A stretch of DNA of 64,000 bases from Przewalskia tangutica (Eukaryota; Streptophyta; Magnoliopsida; Solanales; Solanaceae), in contig CM056733.1 of assembly GCA_029844215.1 (NCBI GenBank), positions 69,593,794 to 69,657,793 of the forward strand, written 5' to 3'. The first letter of the stretch is position 1. Each line of letters begins with the position of its first letter. A program made the position numbers and the translations under genes. Positions 1 through 10,800 of this stretch are shown here, piece after piece. Below the pieces are notes generated by a model. That model saw nothing but the letters and a program-made list of their open reading frames with translations, did not search any database and was not told where the DNA came from.

Positions 1-220
1 GAATAGTACTGAATATGGTGTATTAGTGATGCTAAAATTAGTAATGTTGAGATCAATTATTCTGGCATTATTTTTTATCGAATGTTTGGTTTGTTGTATT
101 AAATGAATAGAGTGTATTAGAATAGGAATGACACTAAATAAGGTGTATTAGAATATGAATAACACTGGTATTGTTAGTGCCATGTTTTTTATGTATAAGA
201 ATAATACTGAATAAGGTGTA

Positions 221-440
221 TACTCCTTCCGTCCCAATTTATGTAGCAACATTTGACCAGACATGGAATTTATTTAAGAAAGGAAAACTTTTGAAATTTG
301 TGGTCCAAAACAAGTCTTAGATATTTGTGTCTCACCGTAAATCATCTCATAAAGTTGAATTGTTTCTAAATATAGAAATGTGACAATCTTTTTGGGATAA
401 ACTAAAAAGGAAAGTGTGCCACATAAATTGGGACAGAGTA
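221..440. mobile_element. Stowaway-like MITE
   Basis: About 220 bp with terminal inverted repeats: the left end reads CTCCTTCCGTCCCAATTTAT and the right end is the inverse of a near-identical sequence (ACATAAATTGGGACAGAGTA). TA dinucleotides flank both ends, which fits a Tc1/mariner-derived Stowaway element. There is no coding capacity. The same type of end recurs at 8591-8817 and 47443-50628, so several copies of the family lie in this window. Confidence 0.8.
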
Positions 441-442
441 TA

Positions 443-1670
443 AGTTATTCATAGGTTAAAAACACTACCCAACAAGAGAGTAAATAATACCAAAGCTACC
501 TCCTACCAAACGATGACCTCAAGTCTCTGAAAAATTTGAACCATCTTATGAATTAGAATTGGGCTTGACAAGACTTATTGCAGTGGTTGTAGAAATGGCT
601 GCTTGTTATTAAAACTGGGCTTATACTGCTGACCCAGTGACATTACTCTTCCTTCACTTGCGAACTGTACCGTCCCATCTAAACAGGGAATGGAGCTAAA
701 TGTTGGTCAACACTAGATTATGTATGGATTTTTTTATTTAATGAATTGTTAACCTTGTATGCCCTGCTGTGGGATGGGTGTTTCTATGAACAGAAGTCGA
801 AAAGAGTAGGTAAATTTTCTGTAAGCTCTTTCTAATAGCTTTCTTAGTGTTTAACTTGGCATTTCAGAATTTTCTAAAGGTACAATATTGCAAATTAATC
901 AGTCACCTTCATAGATATGAAGCTGCTGAATAGGCTAGATGAAAAACGTGAGATATCTTAAAAATTACTCCATGAATAACTTAAATAGAGATCATCCATT
1001 GATGTGGAAGTAGATTTCAGGAAGATTTGAGGAAAACCCACAATTAGTCAAGGAATGGTGCACACGTTGTCCTTACCTTTGGATGGTCTATGATGGGAAA
1101 TCACACTTAACACCTTTCAGTTTGGACTTTGGAGACTACATTTATAGTTGTTCGAGGTTATTAGCTCATGGTTAAGTGGTTACATCAAATGGTACATTTA
1201 AGTAGACTAGAAAACCTGATGCTTTTTCAAGGGAAATGGAGGAAGCAATTTGATACAAAAAATTGAGAATTATCATTTTCTTTTCCCTTTTCTTCTTTTG
1301 GTCTTAGAAATTGGAGGGTCGGAAGATAGATATTATAACACCTTGAGTCCTGCGTATATTTTATTGTTTTGGTGTGTATATGGTCATTGAATTTTGCTTT
1401 CAGAGTTAATTGTTTATTTAAAAGTATTCAGGAACTAGGTCAATTTAAGATGTTGGTATGCTACTGCTACTCCTGAGACTGCCGAAATTCCAGTTTTTAT
1501 TGGTCCTTAGTATTTCTTTAAGATATTAATTTATTTCCTCGTATCAGAAGGAATGATAATGACTTAATGAGTGTTGATCAAGCAGGTGTGTTTTTATAGT
1601 TCTAATTTTATTTAGAATAAATTTATCTTTTCCAATTATTTGGGCGGATGGGCCTGTGTAAGAAGGTATT
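443..1670. other. Non-coding AT-rich stretch, nothing recognised
   Basis: No long open frame, RNA gene or element end was recognised. It may be intergenic DNA or intron of the FQR1-like gene whose last exon lies at 5553-5781. Confidence 0.5.
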
Positions 1671-1678
1671 GTTGTGAC

Positions 1679-2328
1679 CTATGTAGCACGGACACGTGAG
1701 AGGTGTCCGACACGGACACGGACACGCGGAAACGACAATTTTGAAAAATAGGGGACACGACACGGCAGGGACACGGCTGTAAAAATAAATTAATTTTTTT
1801 ATATATATATATAATATAATATATAAAATACTAAAATTAATATTATTAAAGCTTCACATTCATAAATAAATTATAAATTTAATTCAAATTTGTTATATAC
1901 CAAATAACCAAAATACCAAATTAAATATGTACCAAATTAAAAAGAAACATTCATAACAAATTGACAATCAATCAAATATTCAATACATAATTCATAAGAC
2001 CATAGTCCATAAACTAATACATAAGTATGTCCCAAGACCCAAATTCAAATAAATATAAATTTACTTAAAATAAATCAAATAAAATTAAAACTAAACTTTT
2101 TCTAAAAAAAAATAAAATTGTCCCTGCCGTGTACCCCTTTCCCGTGTCCCCCGCGTGTCCCTACCGTGTCCCCCGCATGTCCCTGCCGTGTCCGATTTTT
2201 TTTTTTTTTTGCTGGGCCCACTCGGAAACGTCCCGAACACGTGTCCGAGGCGTGTCCGAGACGTTTTGTGTCCGAAACGGTGTCCGACACGGACACCTCA
2301 CCCTAAATGAGGTGTCCGTGCTTCATAG
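1679..2328. mobile_element. Non-autonomous hAT element with GACACGG-rich ends
   Basis: A 650-bp element bounded by the terminal inverted repeat CTATGTAGCACGGACAC on the left and its near-perfect inverse on the right. It is flanked by an exact 8-bp target duplication GTTGTGAC at 1671-1678 and 2329-2336. An 8-bp duplication is the hAT hallmark. Both subterminal regions are packed with copies of GTGTCC/GGACAC in both orientations, as expected of transposase-binding subterminal repeats. The core is AT-rich and non-coding. Open frames through the GC-rich ends are artefacts of the repeats. Confidence 0.88.
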
Positions 2329-2336
2329 GTTGTGAC

Positions 2337-2800
2337 CCTAATTTTGTTTGAGATTAAGGTGTACTTGTTGATATTATTATCATTTCCAAAATAATTTCCT
2401 GACATTGCACAAATTATTTGTATGCTAATATAAGAAAAAAAACTTGATTTTTTGAGGTATTTAAGCTTTATTTGAAAGTTTGTAGTATTGGTTAAACAAT
2501 TTAAGACCTTATTGGTGCAATCATATGGTTTATAGCTAGTAGCAAGTAGGAACAACATCTGATTACTTTGTAGATTTTGTTGCAGTAAGAGTTTCAAGTA
2601 GGTTGACAGGCATATTGCTTCTCAAGCCGCACTAGCATTGTAAAATACCTAATCGAGTAGAATAAATATCACTTATTGCTATATCTTAGGACTTGCTTGT
2701 CACCAATCACCACTTAATTTTTTTTATTCTTTGATATTTTAATGGGTGCATCTCCTATTGTAAACAGATTTATGTGCTAGCTTCTACTTTATAGGATATT
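2337..2800. repeat. Segmental duplication, copy A
   Basis: This stretch is recognisably homologous, in the same order and orientation, to 3885-3990 plus 5149-5475. Shared blocks include TGGTGCAATCATAT, TTGTTGCAGTAAGA and AAAATACCTAATC. The copies differ by many substitutions and small indels, so the duplication is old. Copy A begins next to the hAT element at 1679-2328. Copy B is split by a Harbinger-like insertion. No coding potential was recognised. Confidence 0.75.
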
Positions 2801-2886
2801 CCATTATTTTTTATGGTACTCTATAAACTTTGTTAGAATTTTTAAATCACATAAAGGTATGTTGCCTGTTTTAATATTACCTACTT

Positions 2887-3810
2887 TTTTTTATAACCGT
2901 GGTGTCCGGGCCAGCTTGTTCGCGTTTCAACTAATTCCACGGGTTACCTGCTACTAGGGGTGCACAAAGGGTTAAAACCGGACCGGACCGAGGACCGAAC
3001 AGTAGGATTGTCCGGACCGAAGACCGGACCGAACTTCTCGGTCCGGTCCGGTTTTTCGGACCGAATGGACCGAATTTGCCCCCAAGTCCCCCCCAGCCAG
3101 CCCCCACCCCCAGCCAGCCCCCCTCCCCGCCAGCCCGGACGTATTGACATATGAAATATAGGTTGTAAATTGATCAAACTTTATATGGTCATAACTTTGC
3201 GCTCGGACGTCCGTTTTACCTAATTTTTTTTTGATTTCGCGTATTTTTTCGATACGAGGGTGGCCAACCGCTACAGCGGTTTGATTCCACGATTTCTCCA
3301 AAAACGCCCATCTTGCCCCTCAATTTCACTTTTCCCTAAATCGCATGCTTTTCCCCTTTTCAAATCTAAATATCTCGCGATGTACAATTGATTTCAACGT
3401 AAAAATTGCGTGGCACCACGTCCGAGAATGTCAATTTCAGTATTGGAAATTCAATTTTAAAAAAAAAAACGGGTCATGGAACCCGACCCGGAATTATATA
3501 ATATTATATATTAGAAATTTAGAAAATTAAGAATTATATATATTAGGAATTTAGAAAATTATAAATTATATATATTAGGAATTATATATATTATATATAT
3601 TATATATATTATAAAAAAAAAAAATTTTCGGTCCGGACCGGACCGAACCTGGACCGGACCGGACCGAAAACCGAATTCTCAAATCACAGGGACCGAAGAC
3701 CGGACCGAATTTCTCGGTCCGGTTCGGTCCGGTCCGATTTTTCGGTCCGGACCGACTTTTGTACAGCCCTACCTTTTGTACAGCCCTACCTGCTACCTCC
3801 CATCGGCGGG
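2887..3810 (-). mobile_element. 5'-truncated SolS-like SINE, split by hAT
   Basis: With the hAT insertion removed, 2887-2954 joins 3797-3810 to give about 82 bp that resembles, on the minus strand, the 3' part of a solanaceous SINE (AGCTGGCCCGGACACC). A 12-bp direct repeat TATTACCTACTT at 2875-2886 and 3811-3822 fits a target-primed insertion duplication. A T-run next to the left copy corresponds to an A-tail. The Pol III promoter half is missing, so the copy was dead on arrival. SINE family assignment is from memory. Confidence 0.7.
2955..3788. mobile_element. Non-autonomous hAT element with GGTCCGGACC arrays
   Basis: An 834-bp element starting TAGGGGTGCACAAA and ending TTTTGTACAGCCCTA (inverted match), flanked by an exact 8-bp duplication CCTGCTAC at 2947-2954 and 3789-3796. 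Clusters of the palindromic motif GGTCCGGACCG lie near both ends (about 2980-3060 and 3630-3760). The last 18 bp is partly duplicated, so the right terminus appears twice. The middle holds homopolymer-rich and AT-rich sequence without coding potential. The target was a SINE remnant. Confidence 0.88.
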
Positions 3811-3884
3811 TATTACCTACTTGAGAAGGAAGGATTAACATAGTCAAATGGTTATATAGGGTGTTCACAATTTCACATCACCTA

Positions 3885-5475
3885 ACGCAATTTTAGGATT
3901 GAGGTGTAGCTAGAATGGTTGGTGCTGTTATTTTTCCAAAATAATTTTCGGACTACACTAAAAGTTATTATGCTATTATAAGATCTCTAAGGCCTCATTT
4001 ATTTTCATTAAGATTAAGACGTATGAATCTGAATACACATCTGAATATTAAAATGTGTATTAAGATTTAGATGTCTGAATCTGAATACACATCTGAATAT
4101 TAAGATGTTGTCTCTAGATTTTATTAATAGTGAATGATTAAGACGGTTTGTTTTCAATATCTGAATGTGCATATGAAATCAACCACAATATCTATAAAAT
4201 ATTATGAAAATCTCATTTCAGTAAAATAAATTTAATTTTTGATAGAAAATAATATTTTGAATATTTATATTGGATTAAAAATTTGAACTATCTCCTTTTT
4301 TGTGTTCTATAAAGATTAAATTTGAACTATCTGAAATGCATATAAAATTTATGCATCAATATAAAAAATTATTGTAACGATGTAACATGAAATTTTTAAA
4401 AATTTCTGCTTATTATTAAAATAGTAAACCTTTCTCTATGAACTGAAAGTGATTAAAAAAACGTTGTTATGGCTGAATCCTAGAAGATGTTTTCTAGCAA
4501 GAAACTTTGTTAAAATAAGATAAAATGGAGGAAACTTTTCAATGCATGACACAATTTCCGAGCGTTCTATGTTGTTTCTTGAAGCTTGTTTTTGTGTATT
4601 TAGTTCCAAATTTGATTAGAGGTTTATGTGGTATTCAAGTTTTTTTTTCAATTTGTTGTTATTGTCTCGAGAAACATATTATAGAGTCACTATGATCTTT
4701 TAAAGATTGAGAAATGACGATATGAAATTTATTGAGAAGATGGGTTCGCTCATGTTTAAATTTTTTTGGTGCAAAATAGATCATAAACTGGGTAAAGATA
4801 CATAGAATTTCAAACAATTTTTTGACAGATTAAAAAAAAACTTGAAGATTTTTTTTGATGTTGCAGTTAATCAATTGTTATTTGCGCAACAAAGAGTTCT
4901 TGATAATATTTGGTTTTGAGTGAAAAAAAAAATTATTTTAAATGAGTCTGAATGATGTTAAGACTCTGTTATATATCTGATTCATTCAGATCTATCCAGA
5001 CTCATTAAAAGGCTTCATAAGCAAAGAAAACAAATGAACTTAATGGGCTGAATCTAAATGATTAAGATTTAGACCTTCAAAACAAATGCACTTAATGGGT
5101 TGAATTTGAATAATTAAGATTTGGACCTCCATGCAAACAAATGAGGCCTAAATCTTTGAGGTATTCATGCTTAGTTTTGAATTTTGTTTTATTTGTTAAA
5201 AAACTTAAGACAAGTTGGTGCAATCATATAGTTTATGTACTGCTAGAAGTGGCAATGCCTACTTTGTAGATCTTGTTGCAGTAAGAATTTTAAGTTAGCT
5301 TGATTGCTTCTCGAGCCACACTAACATCATAAAATACCTAATCAAGAAGCATAGGAATCATTCATTGCTATAACTAGGACTTGTTTGTCACCATTTACCT
5401 TTTTTGCTTTTTTGAAATTAATGGGGTGGGATCTCCTTATGTAAATAGTTTTGCATCTCTCTAGCTTCTAATTTG
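3885..5475. repeat. Segmental duplication, copy B (interrupted)
   Basis: Homologous to 2337-2800 across 3885-3990 and 5149-5475. The two halves are separated by the Harbinger-like element at 3991-5148, which copy A lacks, so the insertion came after the duplication. Copy B lies directly upstream of the FQR1-like last exon, so both copies may be intron sequence of that gene. Confidence 0.75.
3991..5148. mobile_element. PIF/Harbinger-type non-autonomous element
   Basis: A 1158-bp element with inverted ends GGCCTCATTT.ATTTTCAT and the inverse of GCAAACAAATGAGGCC, flanked by the 3-bp duplication TAA (3988-3990 and 5149-5151). TAA/TTA targets with GGCC-starting ends are typical of PIF/Harbinger and Tourist elements. 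Further internal inverted copies of ATCTGAAT-type motifs lie near the ends. No DDE transposase or Myb-like frame is visible, so it would depend on a partner in trans. Confidence 0.8.
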
Positions 5476-5552
5476 TATATTGCTTGTTTCACTGTTACAT
5501 CCTTGAAAAGTAAGGAGGAGACACTGCTTATTGTTGTGGTATTTATATGTAG

Positions 5553-5781
5553 TTGGACAGCTATCACCCAACTAGCCCACCATGGTATGCTCTTTGTTCC
5601 CATTGGATACACATTCGGAGCTGGTATGTTCAGAATGGACTCCATCCGAGGGGGTACTCCATATGGTGCTGGTGTCTTTGCTGGTGATGGAACAAGAGAG
5701 GCTAGTGACACGGAGCTGGCACTTGCTGAGCACCAAGGCAAATATATGGCTGCAGTAGTCAAGAAGCTGGTTCAGGATTGA
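5553..5781 (+). CDS. FQR1/WrbA-like quinone reductase, last exon (partial)
   Basis: The exon follows an AG acceptor at 5551-5552 and ends with TGA at 5779-5781. Its first base completes a codon and 76 codons follow (including the stop). The peptide begins WTAITQLAHHGMLFVPIGYT and ends near KYMAAVVKKLVQD, matching the C-terminus of flavodoxin-like NAD(P)H:quinone oxidoreductases (FQR1/WrbA). These FMN enzymes reduce quinones by two electrons in the cytosol or at the plasma membrane. The segment contains the conserved GMFRMDSIRGG and SPYGAG-type loops. No earlier exons were recognised in the 5.5 kb upstream, so the rest lies outside the window or is lost. A short run at 5510-5525 looks faintly like the end of the previous exon but lacks a GT donor. 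It may be a gene fragment. Confidence 0.75.
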
Positions 5782-7403
5782 TGACGTTGTCTCAAAAACT
5801 AATCTCTATATTCAAACACAAATATTCGTTATTTTTTCTTTTGTAGATTGGTTTCACCTTCATTTTATTGGTTTTTGCGCTTCACATCTTCTCTTTGGAT
5901 ATGAAGATACTTATTATCTTCTTTACATATACTACATTGTTTAGTATCCTCTCCCCAAATGCCCTGGTATCAGTTTTTGCATATTCTACATTCCATGTCG
6001 ACATTGTTCTTTGTAAAAGTTTGTACATGGTTATGGCATTTCTTGCCTACACATTGTTGTATTATTTATTATTAAAGATATTCATTAATATTGGAGCATT
6101 TAGATTTGTTATACCACTCTGAGGGATGTTCTTTGTTCCTTTTTCAGTAACCTTTTGCTTATCTGGCTGCTATACCCTTCATGTTAATCACCTTTTGTTT
6201 TACCAATGGAAGCGTTGTAGTTCGGCTTCCTTTGGTGCATGTTCCATATAGGGCCCTAGACTGGTTTTTCTCTTAGTTTTCCCAACCTTCATTCGATCAT
6301 CTTATCTTCGTTATTATCATCGTTGGTGCATGTAGGGAGTGACTTAGCAGTCAATGATAAGCCAGGATTTAAATCTCAATAGAGACAAACTTGAGTGGCC
6401 AAAGTTTTTATGAACCTGAACTGGTAGAAAGTAATAAGTATCATGTACTCTATGAAATAGTTGAGGAGCGTGAACCATTTGCGTGTATAACATGAACTCG
6501 TTTCTGATAAGGTATATGTTCTAGTATACATTATTTTGAAGAATATGTATGACTAGAAAATTATCTATATCACACCCGTTCATTATTTTAAGACAAAAGA
6601 AGGGTCCATGTAGTGTAGGTCTGTCTTATTTGAAAGTAACAAGGATCTCATCAAATTTACTTTTCCAAAAGACTCAAGAATGATCATTATTTGTCACGAG
6701 GTAAGAGATGTTTACAATCTTTACACGACACCAATTATAGTCTACTATAAGTTAAGACCTTCTAGTACACAATTGTAGGGAGAACATCCACATAAAAGTT
6801 AGTCAAAACCTTCGCTTCGACTTGATAAGTATCACAACAAGATCTCGAATATCTCATAAATTCACGGTATTCACAGAAATCAAGATATTAAATATTGCCT
6901 TTTAACTCGAAATATCAGTGATGCCCGGCGTTTTTGGTGATCAAATATATTCTAAGGAGGTCAAAATCATCCCACGTTAGAGAAATACGCTACTAACGAC
7001 CCTCGTTTTACGGATAAAAGATTAAAAAAGAAGAATCAAAAGAATAAAACAATTGTATCCGCTCTATTTATTAATAAAATATTCCTATTTCTTTAAAAAA
7101 AAAAGTAGCAGAACAAGGCTCTTTTTGGCAAGACTAATCCTTCAATTAAATTTGCTCATTTGACCTTTTTCTTTTATAAATTTTGAAATTAAAATAAATT
7201 CTATTTGAAACACGAAAGGTTGGGATAATGAGAAGCTAGACGAGTATTGCAAACCTTGTAACCCATTGACTACATCTACCTTTGAATCAATTGAACATTA
7301 ACTTGAAATGACATAATCATCAGAATCTATTATAACTTTATTGACCGAATAAATTGATGCATATACTTTTCTAGGCTCGTAATACTAATTATAGCTATGG
7401 GAC
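5782..7403. other. 3' flank and intergenic spacer
   Basis: T-rich sequence following the FQR1-like stop codon is compatible with a 3' untranslated region up to roughly 6200. The remainder to 7403 is AT-rich. No RNA gene, element terminus or convincing coding frame was recognised. Confidence 0.45.
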
Positions 7404-7577
7404 CAATGGCGGACCTATGTTAGTGCACACTTGTTCAGTTGAACAAGCTATACACATTTTTTGCAGTGTTATTTCAGTGCTATTTTCACTTTTGAACAAG
7501 CACATCATCCTCATTCCCTTATACAACGCTGTGATTTTTTTTTGAACAATCCATTCAAACTCGGTAGATCCGCCCTG
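7404..7577. mobile_element. Short hAT MITE upstream of APP1
   Basis: A 174-bp element with imperfect inverted ends CAATGGCGGACCT and AGATCCGCCCTG, flanked by an exact 8-bp duplication TATGGGAC at 7396-7403 and 7578-7585. It lies 234 bp upstream of the APP1 start codon, in the likely promoter. It contains no coding sequence. A related pair of ends may bound 11995-12602 in intron 7. Confidence 0.82.
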
Positions 7578-7760
7578 TATGGGACATGGGGGCTATATAC
7601 CCTAAACTCCAACCCAATCCCAAAAATTTAAATAATTATTGGATTGAAGCCTAATTGTTGTTTGTTGGGGCAGGAAAAGTTGGTAGTGCAAGTGCAATCT
7701 TGGTTTGATATTCCTCTACTTAAACAAATTATTAGGATGGTATGAGAACAAATAATCTCC

Positions 7761-7770
7761 TTATAATATA
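7761..7770 (+). promoter_or_regulatory. Possible APP1 TATA element
   Basis: TTATAATATA lies about 42 bp upstream of the APP1 ATG, followed by a pyrimidine-rich stretch (CCCCTCTCTGCTCGATTCTC) typical of plant transcription start regions. If used, the 5' leader would be only about 15-20 nt, so the real start may lie further upstream. Prediction from sequence only. Confidence 0.3.
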
Positions 7771-7811
7771 ACAGCTCAGTCCCCTCTCTGCTCGATTCTC
7801 AGAAAGAAGCG

Positions 7812-10800
7812 ATGGCAGACACTCTCACTGCTCTTCGGTCTTTGATGTCTTCTCACTCTCCTCCTCTCCATGCTTTGCTCGTTCCTTCCGAAGATTATCA
7901 TCAGGTCTCACCAATTTCACTTTTTTTTAGTTATCGATGTATTCAATCACATGTTATCCGATTAATCAAACAATTCGTATTCCAATGTTTTTGTTTTTGG
8001 TTCGTGCTTTTATCACAGTGATCTAATCAAGTGGTTCTAGGTCTAATTTCTATTGCTTATTCGGTGATTTAACAGAGCGAATATGTATCTGCACGGGATA
8101 AGAGGCGCGATTTTGTCTCTGGATTCACTGGAAGTGCTGGTTTGTCCTATTTTATCTGTCTTTGATCCATCACTTATGTTGATTTAGTTAAAATTGATAT
8201 ATGTATCTACTAATTTTTTTGTTTATCCATTTGCATATCCTATTCATGAATCATGATTGCTATGATAACTTATTTTAGTGCACAGCGGTGTCATATAAAA
8301 TGGATAGGACTTAATTTAAATGTTGTGTTTACTGCGATAGGTATAGCCCTCATAACAATGAATGGAGCTTTTCTGTGGACCGATGGACGCTACTTCTTGC
8401 AGGCTGCTCAGCAGCTTAGTGAGCAGTGGAAGCTCATGCGTATGGGAGAAGACCCTGCACTTGATATTTGGATGGCAGATGTGAGTGTTCCTTCGTGGTT
8501 TCTTGCAATTGATTGCATTTTTGTGAAGACTTGTGGATCTAGCAAATAGTTAGCCTATCTTTAGAGTTGGTGAGAAAAATGCTATGCTATTCCCCGTCAC
8601 AGTTCATGTGGCGGTTTTTGACTGGGCACGGAGTTTATGAAAGAAATACGGATTCATGAAACTTGTGGTTTAAAACAATTTGTGTGGCTATAAATCATCT
8701 CAGCAAGGGTAAAATGAAAAGTTTAAAGTTAAAAATTATTTTTAAACAAGGAAGTATGGCATTTTTTTTGAGACAGATTAAAAACGAGAGTATGCCACAT
8801 AAATTGAGAAAGAGGGAGCAACACCTAAGGTCTAGCAGAACTTGAACCAAGGAATACTAGTTGTTCTTTTTCAGATGACAGAGAAATCTGCCTCGAGGGT
8901 AGAGCAAACCCTTTGGACCAGACGCAACACTCGGAAGTTGGGGATGATGGGGCTCTCCTTCTACCCTTCTCCACTTATATACTGGACTTAGTTTTGCTAG
9001 GATAAGGGCTCAAACTTATGACCTAAGAAACTCTCACCTTTGCCAATTGAGCTATAACTCCTAGTGACTATAGTTGCCTAGTTGGTTTTGTACTGGTTTG
9101 ATGAGTTTACTAAAGGATAAAACAAATTTTCTAGACTTAAATAAATCTTACTAAAATAAAAGAGAAAAAAGAAGAAATAAAACATTTAGAAAAAGAAGAA
9201 ATAAAACATTTAGTATGTCTTTGATCATAACAGAGGAATGTGAAATAAAATCGTAAGTCCTGACAACTGTAAGGTGGAAGTCCTCTCTCACACCATTAGC
9301 AATTAGGAATAGTTGTAACGTTTCAAGAACTTTTGTTTCCCTATCCAGATTTTCCCTTTAATTATGCTGTCTCCCCTGATATACTGAACGTGTGTGCTAT
9401 AAATCTTCTTCTGAAATTTCTGTTTAGTGAGTAGGAACTTCTTGAGATTCAATTTCGCTTAACATATGTGATTTATGTGCTATATACTAGAATCTGCCGA
9501 AGGATGCAGCTATTGGTGTTGATCCATGGTGTATATCAGTAGATACTGCACAGAAATGGGAGCGTGCTTTTGCTAAGAAACAACAAAAGTTGGTTCCAAC
9601 ACCTAGAAACTTGGTAGATGAAGTCTGGAAAAATCAGCCACCTCCTGAAACAAATCCCTTGATCGTGCATCCTTTAGAATTTGCTGGTCGCTCTGTTGTA
9701 GATAAGTTGAAAGATTTGAGAAAAAAGCTTGTACAGGAAAAAGCTCGTGCTATGATAATAACAGCACTTGATGAAGTAAATCTGTAAACCCTGAACCCAA
9801 ATGTATTTATTTTACTGTTTCGATGAATTTGGTCTTATATACTCTTTATCACTCCTATATGATTGCATTTTGCAGGTTGCCTGGTTGTATAACGTCCGAG
9901 GCACAGATGTATCATATAGCCCGGTCGTTCATGCATTTGCTATTGTGACATTGAACTCGGCCTTGTTCTATGTGGATAAAAGAAAGTTGTCATCTGAGGT
10001 GCATGTGCATTGCATAATCATTTGATTTAAGTTCAACACATTTGCATCTTTCTGTTTTCTGCTCTTAAGTAAGCATGTTAATGTCCCAGGCAAACTCTTA
10101 CATGAAGGAAAATGGAATTTTGGTACGGGAATATGGTGAAGTTAGCTCAGATGCAGTCTTACTTGCATCTGATCAACTCACTCCTTCCTCAGCCGACAAA
10201 ACTCCAACTGGCAAGGCTGCAGGAAATGGTGCAGCAGAGTTTGTGAATGACCTTATTTGGGTTGACCCTGGTGCATGCTGCTTTGCTTTGTACTTGAAAC
10301 TGAATGCTGATAAAGTCGTCCTTAAGCAGTCACCATTGGCCCTTGCGAAAGCCCTAAAGGTGATTCATACTACCCATGAATATTCTTACCCCAAAAAAGT
10401 AGTCTTGAGCTTTTTTTGGTGATTGTAAGTCTGGTAGGTATTTCACCAGGCTTTGTTGGTTGGTTATTGGGTAATGGATCAGTACTCCACGGAGAAAAAA
10501 ATAAGAAACAAGAAGAGGGTAATCTGGTCTCTTGTTTTATGTATCGGCAAACAAATACAAGTTTAGTAAATCAGCTAAAAGTACGTAGGCTAAGATTATG
10601 TTGAAGGCTGCCAAATATTGGGTTATTTTATATTTACAGCTAAAACGGCATTTTATTCCTTCATCTCGTACAACCTCAAATATGCCACAAAATTTCATAC
10701 TGAAGCTGAGTTAAGGACACTTGAATGGCAGCATTGAGCACATCATGGACCTTTATGATTTTCCTGGATTGGCACACCCAAGGGTATGATAAGTGGGAGG

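Noticed and set aside
2102..2306. Open frames on both strands rich in Pro, Arg and Gly
   Set aside because: Artefacts of the GACACGG subterminal repeats of the hAT element.
5868..6122. 84-codon hydrophobic frame after the FQR1-like exon
   Set aside because: T-rich 3' flank gives hydrophobic residues by composition. No family resemblance.
7812..8021. A 69-codon gene starting at the APP1 ATG
   Set aside because: It is exon 1 read through into intron 1. The GT donor at 7905 and exon 2 at 8076 give the proper continuation.
8990..9063. A tRNA gene on the minus strand
   Set aside because: A- and B-box-like motifs are present, but the sequence does not fold into a full cloverleaf and continues as a SINE body.
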